NCBI GenBank assembly: GCA_002454415.1
Contig: DKIT01000140.1
Location: forward strand, 16,983-26,297
Source of the DNA: Sphingobacterium sp. UBA6711
Lineage (GTDB): Bacteria; Bacteroidota; Bacteroidia; Sphingobacteriales; Sphingobacteriaceae
Direction of reading: 5' to 3'
DNA length: 9,315 nucleotides
Shown: positions 7,447 to 9,315 of the stretch, in pieces
How positions within the stretch are numbered: the stretch's first letter is position 1
How the letters are laid out: every line of letters begins with the position of its first letter
Translations under genes and position numbers: made by a program
Notes under the pieces: model-generated
The model's input: only the letters and a program-made list of their open reading frames with translations
Database searches by the model: none
What the model was told of the DNA's origin: nothing

Positions 7447-7477
7447 GAATATCGAAATATATAAGCGTCTAAATGAA
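7447..7477 (+). repeat. 31-bp near repeat, copy 1
   Basis: Begins GAATATCGAAAT and contains AGCGTCTAA. It matches 7651-7681 at 27 of 31 positions in the same orientation, 204 bp apart. Both copies are followed by TTTTCGAA about 46-52 nt after their starts. Confidence 0.75.
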
Positions 7478-7650
7478 AAAAAATCTAAAATGTTTTCGAA
7501 ATAAGCACTTTAAATCACGTTACAACCATATCAAAAAAGATTTAAAATAAATATTGCATTCTAAAGCACTTTAAAAGCCAATAGAATTTTAAAAAAATAA
7601 AATAAACTCAATTAGAATCGAATATTTCAATAGGGGAGTTTACAGTTCCC

Positions 7651-7681
7651 GAATATCGAAATGTGAAAGCGTCTAATTGAA
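7651..7681 (+). repeat. 31-bp near repeat, copy 2
   Basis: Partner of 7447-7477 (27/31 identical). This copy ends about 30 bp before the first DnaA-box-like site at 7713 and so borders the proposed origin. Confidence 0.75.
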
Positions 7682-7839
7682 CTTGACAAAACTAAACAAA
7701 GATTTTCGAACGTATTCCACAATCTTTTTTTTCAATAAATACTAATTATTTAAAATAGAAGATCTCTTATTGTTTATTATGGTGTGGAAAAGTGGTATAA
7801 ATTGCGTTCGTTCTATTTTGATTTTAAGTTTTTATGGAG

Positions 7840-7859
7840 TTATCAACAATTTTTCAACA
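7840..7859 (+). promoter_or_regulatory. tandem DnaA-box-like pair, 11-bp spacing
   Basis: TTATCAACA and TTTTCAACA lie on the same strand with start points 11 bp apart, one helical turn, so two DnaA molecules would bind the same face. This is the tightest pair in the cluster and is followed by AT-rich DNA, the usual arrangement next to an unwinding element. Confidence 0.5.
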
Positions 7860-7980
7860 GGATTTATAGATTAAACGGCTGATTTTTAAAATTCTAATTT
7901 TCCCCGTTTTTTATTTTCCATAATTTTTTGTTGAATAGTTTGTGTTCAAAAATTGTGGAAATCTTGGGAATTTTGTGCGG

Positions 7981-7998
7981 AAAAATTTGAAAAATTTG
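7981..7998 (+). repeat. tandem 9-mer AAAAATTTG x2
   Basis: Two exact head-to-tail copies of AAAAATTTG lie inside the proposed origin, between the DnaA-box-like sites at 7954 and 8066. They may be part of an unwinding or binding element, or simple low-complexity sequence. Confidence 0.6.
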
Positions 7999-8085
7999 GA
8001 TAGAAAATAGGGGACTTGTGAGTTGTTAAATACTTTTCATTTTTATTTAACCTTTTATTTACACGTTTTCCACATTTTTCGTTAA

Positions 8086-8114
8086 TTTGAATTGTCACTT
8101 TTGGGGATAGTTTG
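8086..8114 (+). promoter_or_regulatory. weak candidate nadB promoter
   Basis: TTTG (8086-8089) followed after 17 nt by ATAGTTTG (8107-8114) resembles the Bacteroidota -33/-7 pair, but the second element departs from TAnnTTTG at its first two bases. It ends 14 nt before the nadB ATG, implying a very short leader. Confidence 0.25.
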
Positions 8115-8128
8115 TGAATTTAAAATAT

Positions 8129-9315
8129 ATGGCAGATAGAAAGGTCGATTTTTTGGTCATTGGATCAGGTATAGCTGGATTAAGCTTCGCATTAAAAGCG
8201 TCTAAATTCGGTAAAGTGTTGATAGTCACTAAGTCCAATGAGGATGAGTCAAATACGAAATATGCACAGGGGGGAGTGGCTGCCGTTGTGGATAAGTCTG
8301 ATAGCTTTGAGAAGCATATCATTGATACTCAGATCGCTGGTGATGGATTATGCGATGTTGAAATTGTGGAAAACGTAGTACGAGAGGCTCCAGAACGTAT
8401 TGCTGAGCTTATTTCATATGGAACTTCATTTGATAAGGAAGAGTCTGGACTTTATGACCTGGCGAAAGAAGGAGGACATTCAGCTCATCGCATTTTGCAT
8501 TATAAAGATATTACGGGGTACGAGATCGAACGCGCGCTGCTGAGTCAAGCACATAATGATCCCAATATCGAAATAGTAACACATTATTTTGCAATTGATT
8601 TAATTACACAGCATCATCTTGGAGAATACGTAGACAAAAATAGGGATGACATTACCTGTTATGGTATCTATGCTTTTAATACTTCATCACATCTAGTGGA
8701 TAAGATTCTAAGCAAGGTAACGGTAATGGCTTCAGGAGGGGCAGGGCATGTTTATTCAAGTACCACCAATCCCACGATTGCAACTGGGGATGGTATAGCT
8801 ATGGTATATAGGGCTAAAGGTAAAGTGCGTAATATGGAATTTATGCAGTTTCATCCAACATCCTTATATAATCCTAAGGATTCCCCTGCATTTTTGGTAT
8901 CGGAAGCTGTACGCGGATTTGGAGGAATTTTGAGAAGACTTAATGGCGAGTCATTTATGGAGGACTACGATGAACGTGCTTCGTTGGCGCCAAGGGATAT
9001 TGTTGCAAGGGCCATTGATGCCGAAATGAAGAAATCTGGTATGGATTATGTTTATCTCGATATCACACATCGGGACAAAAAAGATATTATTAAGCATTTC
9101 CCAAATATATATGAAAAATGTCTTTCCATTGGTTTAGATATGGCGAAAGACTTTATACCGGTTACACCTGCAGCGCATTATCTTTGTGGTGGAATTTATG
9201 TGGATGATTTTGGACGAAGTAGTATTCTTAATCTTTATGCCTGTGGTGAGTGTTCTTCAACTGGCTTGCATGGCGCAAATAGACTAGCTTCTAACTCGCT
9301 TCTTGAAGCTCTTGT
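8129..9315 (+). CDS. nadB: L-aspartate oxidase (3' end beyond window)
   Basis: NadB is a cytoplasmic FAD enzyme that oxidises L-aspartate to iminoaspartate, the substrate of NadA, in de novo NAD synthesis. The open frame runs from ATG 8129 through 395 complete codons and is cut by the window edge; full-length family members are about 520-540 residues. The dinucleotide-binding motif VIGSGIAGLSFA (10-21) follows the start closely, which fixes it. Further family motifs: YAQGGVAAV (45-53), EGGHSAHRI (114-122), ASGGAGHVYSSTTNP (201-215), ATGDGIAMVYRAKG (218-231) and MEFMQFHPTSLY (236-247; His242). ERASLAPRDIVARAI (282-296) carries the presumed catalytic Arg289. TPAAHYLCGGI (346-356; His350) and GECSSTGLHGANRLASNSLL (373-392) are also present. 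These residues separate it from succinate dehydrogenase flavoproteins by overall context and the nadA neighbour. It contains a perfect DnaA-box 9-mer at 8287-8295 and has a strong G-over-C excess (53:26 in 8221-8400). Confidence 0.96.
   Translation, partial: MADRKVDFLVIGSGIAGLSFALKASKFGKVLIVTKSNEDESNTKYAQGGVAAVVDKSDSFEKHIIDTQIAGDGLCDVEIVENVVREAPERIAELISYGTSFDKEESGLYDLAKEGGHSAHRILHYKDITGYEIERALLSQAHNDPNIEIVTHYFAIDLITQHHLGEYVDKNRDDITCYGIYAFNTSSHLVDKILSKVTVMASGGAGHVYSSTTNPTIATGDGIAMVYRAKGKVRNMEFMQFHPTSLYNPKDSPAFLVSEAVRGFGGILRRLNGESFMEDYDERASLAPRDIVARAIDAEMKKSGMDYVYLDITHRDKKDIIKHFPNIYEKCLSIGLDMAKDFIPVTPAAHYLCGGIYVDDFGRSSILNLYACGECSSTGLHGANRLASNSLLEAL
8287..8295 (-). promoter_or_regulatory. perfect DnaA-box 9-mer TTATCCACA inside nadB
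   Basis: TGTGGATAA on the plus strand is the exact complement of TTATCCACA. It lies 158 bp inside nadB, across codons for Val-Val-Asp-Lys. A TTTTCCACA-type box (8365-8373, minus) and a one-mismatch box (8695-8703, minus) follow. These may extend the origin's DnaA-binding array into the gene, or may be coding coincidence. Confidence 0.4.

Larger units (their letters stand above)
7713..8074. other. oriC: putative chromosomal replication origin (oriC): DnaA-box cluster
   Basis: Seven 9-mers resembling the DnaA box TTATCCACA occur within 362 bp. Plus strand: TATTCCACA 7713-7721, TTATCAACA 7840-7848, TTTTCAACA 7851-7859, TTTTCCACA 8066-8074. Minus strand: TTTTCCACA 7783-7791, TATTCAACA 7929-7937, ATTTCCACA 7954-7962. 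Each differs from TTATCCACA at one or two positions. The cluster sits where plus-strand composition flips from A over T and C over G to T over A and G over C, and where gene direction diverges. Very AT-rich stretches inside it (7881-7930 and 8026-8060) could serve for unwinding. Neither dnaA nor dnaN lies in the window. Chance matches in AT-rich DNA, or a nadB regulatory region, are the alternatives. Confidence 0.65.
5211..8128. other. gene-poor AT-rich spacer between nadA and nadB
   Basis: About 2.9 kb without a convincing intact gene. Open frames here are at most 75 codons, are scattered on both strands and show no family motif. Composition is uneven. 5641-5820 (about 32% GC) and 5941-6060 (about 39% GC) are gene-like islands, whereas 6551-6720 falls to about 12% GC. 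The part left of about 7740 is A-rich on the plus strand and holds dispersed short repeats and inverted repeats. The part right of about 7780 is T- and G-rich and carries DnaA-box-like sites. I interpret it as a replication-origin region plus decayed flanking DNA. Confidence 0.75.

Noticed and set aside
5211..8128. CRISPR array, parS sites or an insertion sequence in the spacer
   Set aside because: Repeats are irregularly spaced and degenerate, no TGTTTCACGTGAAACA-like parS was seen, and there is no transposase frame with terminal inverted repeats.
8095..8322. 75-codon minus-strand frame over the nadB start
   Set aside because: It is antisense to the well-supported N-terminus of nadB and so is a shadow frame.

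Overview
The window looks like a chromosomal segment of a Bacteroidota bacterium, most likely Sphingobacteriaceae (Sphingobacterium/Pedobacter type). Three things point there: low GC with very AT-rich spacers, promoter-like TAnnTTTG elements instead of a classical -10 box, and the character of the housekeeping proteins. The genus is an inference from protein character; no database was searched.

Layout: dxs (28-1956, minus) makes DXP, the precursor of isoprenoids and also of thiamine and pyridoxal. A 159-nt spacer with divergent transcription leads to scpA (2116-2904, plus), a condensin subunit. scpA converges on thiL (2940-3992, minus; thiamine-phosphate kinase) over a perfect 15-bp bidirectional terminator. 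A 222-nt spacer without recognisable features separates thiL from nadA (4215-5210, minus; quinolinate synthase). A gene-poor, AT-rich spacer of about 2.9 kb follows (5211-8128). nadB (8129 to the window edge, plus; L-aspartate oxidase) then begins and is cut by the end of the window. NadB and NadA catalyse the two successive steps from aspartate to quinolinate, but here they are divergent and far apart.

The large spacer is the interesting part. Its right end (about 7700-8130) carries a cluster of at least seven DnaA-box-like 9-mers (TTTTCCACA, TTATCAACA and relatives). One perfect TTATCCACA box lies just inside nadB. Base composition flips sharply at the same place: by hand count, 7441-7740 has A135 T88 G34 C43, while 7801-8100 has A83 T139 G46 C32. 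The genes on either side mostly run outward (dxs, thiL and nadA leftward; nadB rightward), and the one exception, scpA, lacks the G-over-C excess seen in nadB. Together these point to the chromosomal replication origin (oriC) placed between nadA and nadB, without dnaA in the window. This is the main prediction, and it needs genome-wide skew or replication data.

Left of the proposed origin, 5211-7740 is A-rich and holds dispersed, mostly same-orientation short repeats (AGAATTCGAT, AAAGCGTCTA, a 31-bp near-repeat pair), several inverted repeats, a 170-bp tract of about 12% GC, and what appears to be the eroded remnant of a small membrane-protein gene (5893-6171, minus) interrupted by an in-frame TAG. 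I see no tRNA, rRNA, CRISPR array, insertion sequence or riboswitch of a class I recognise.
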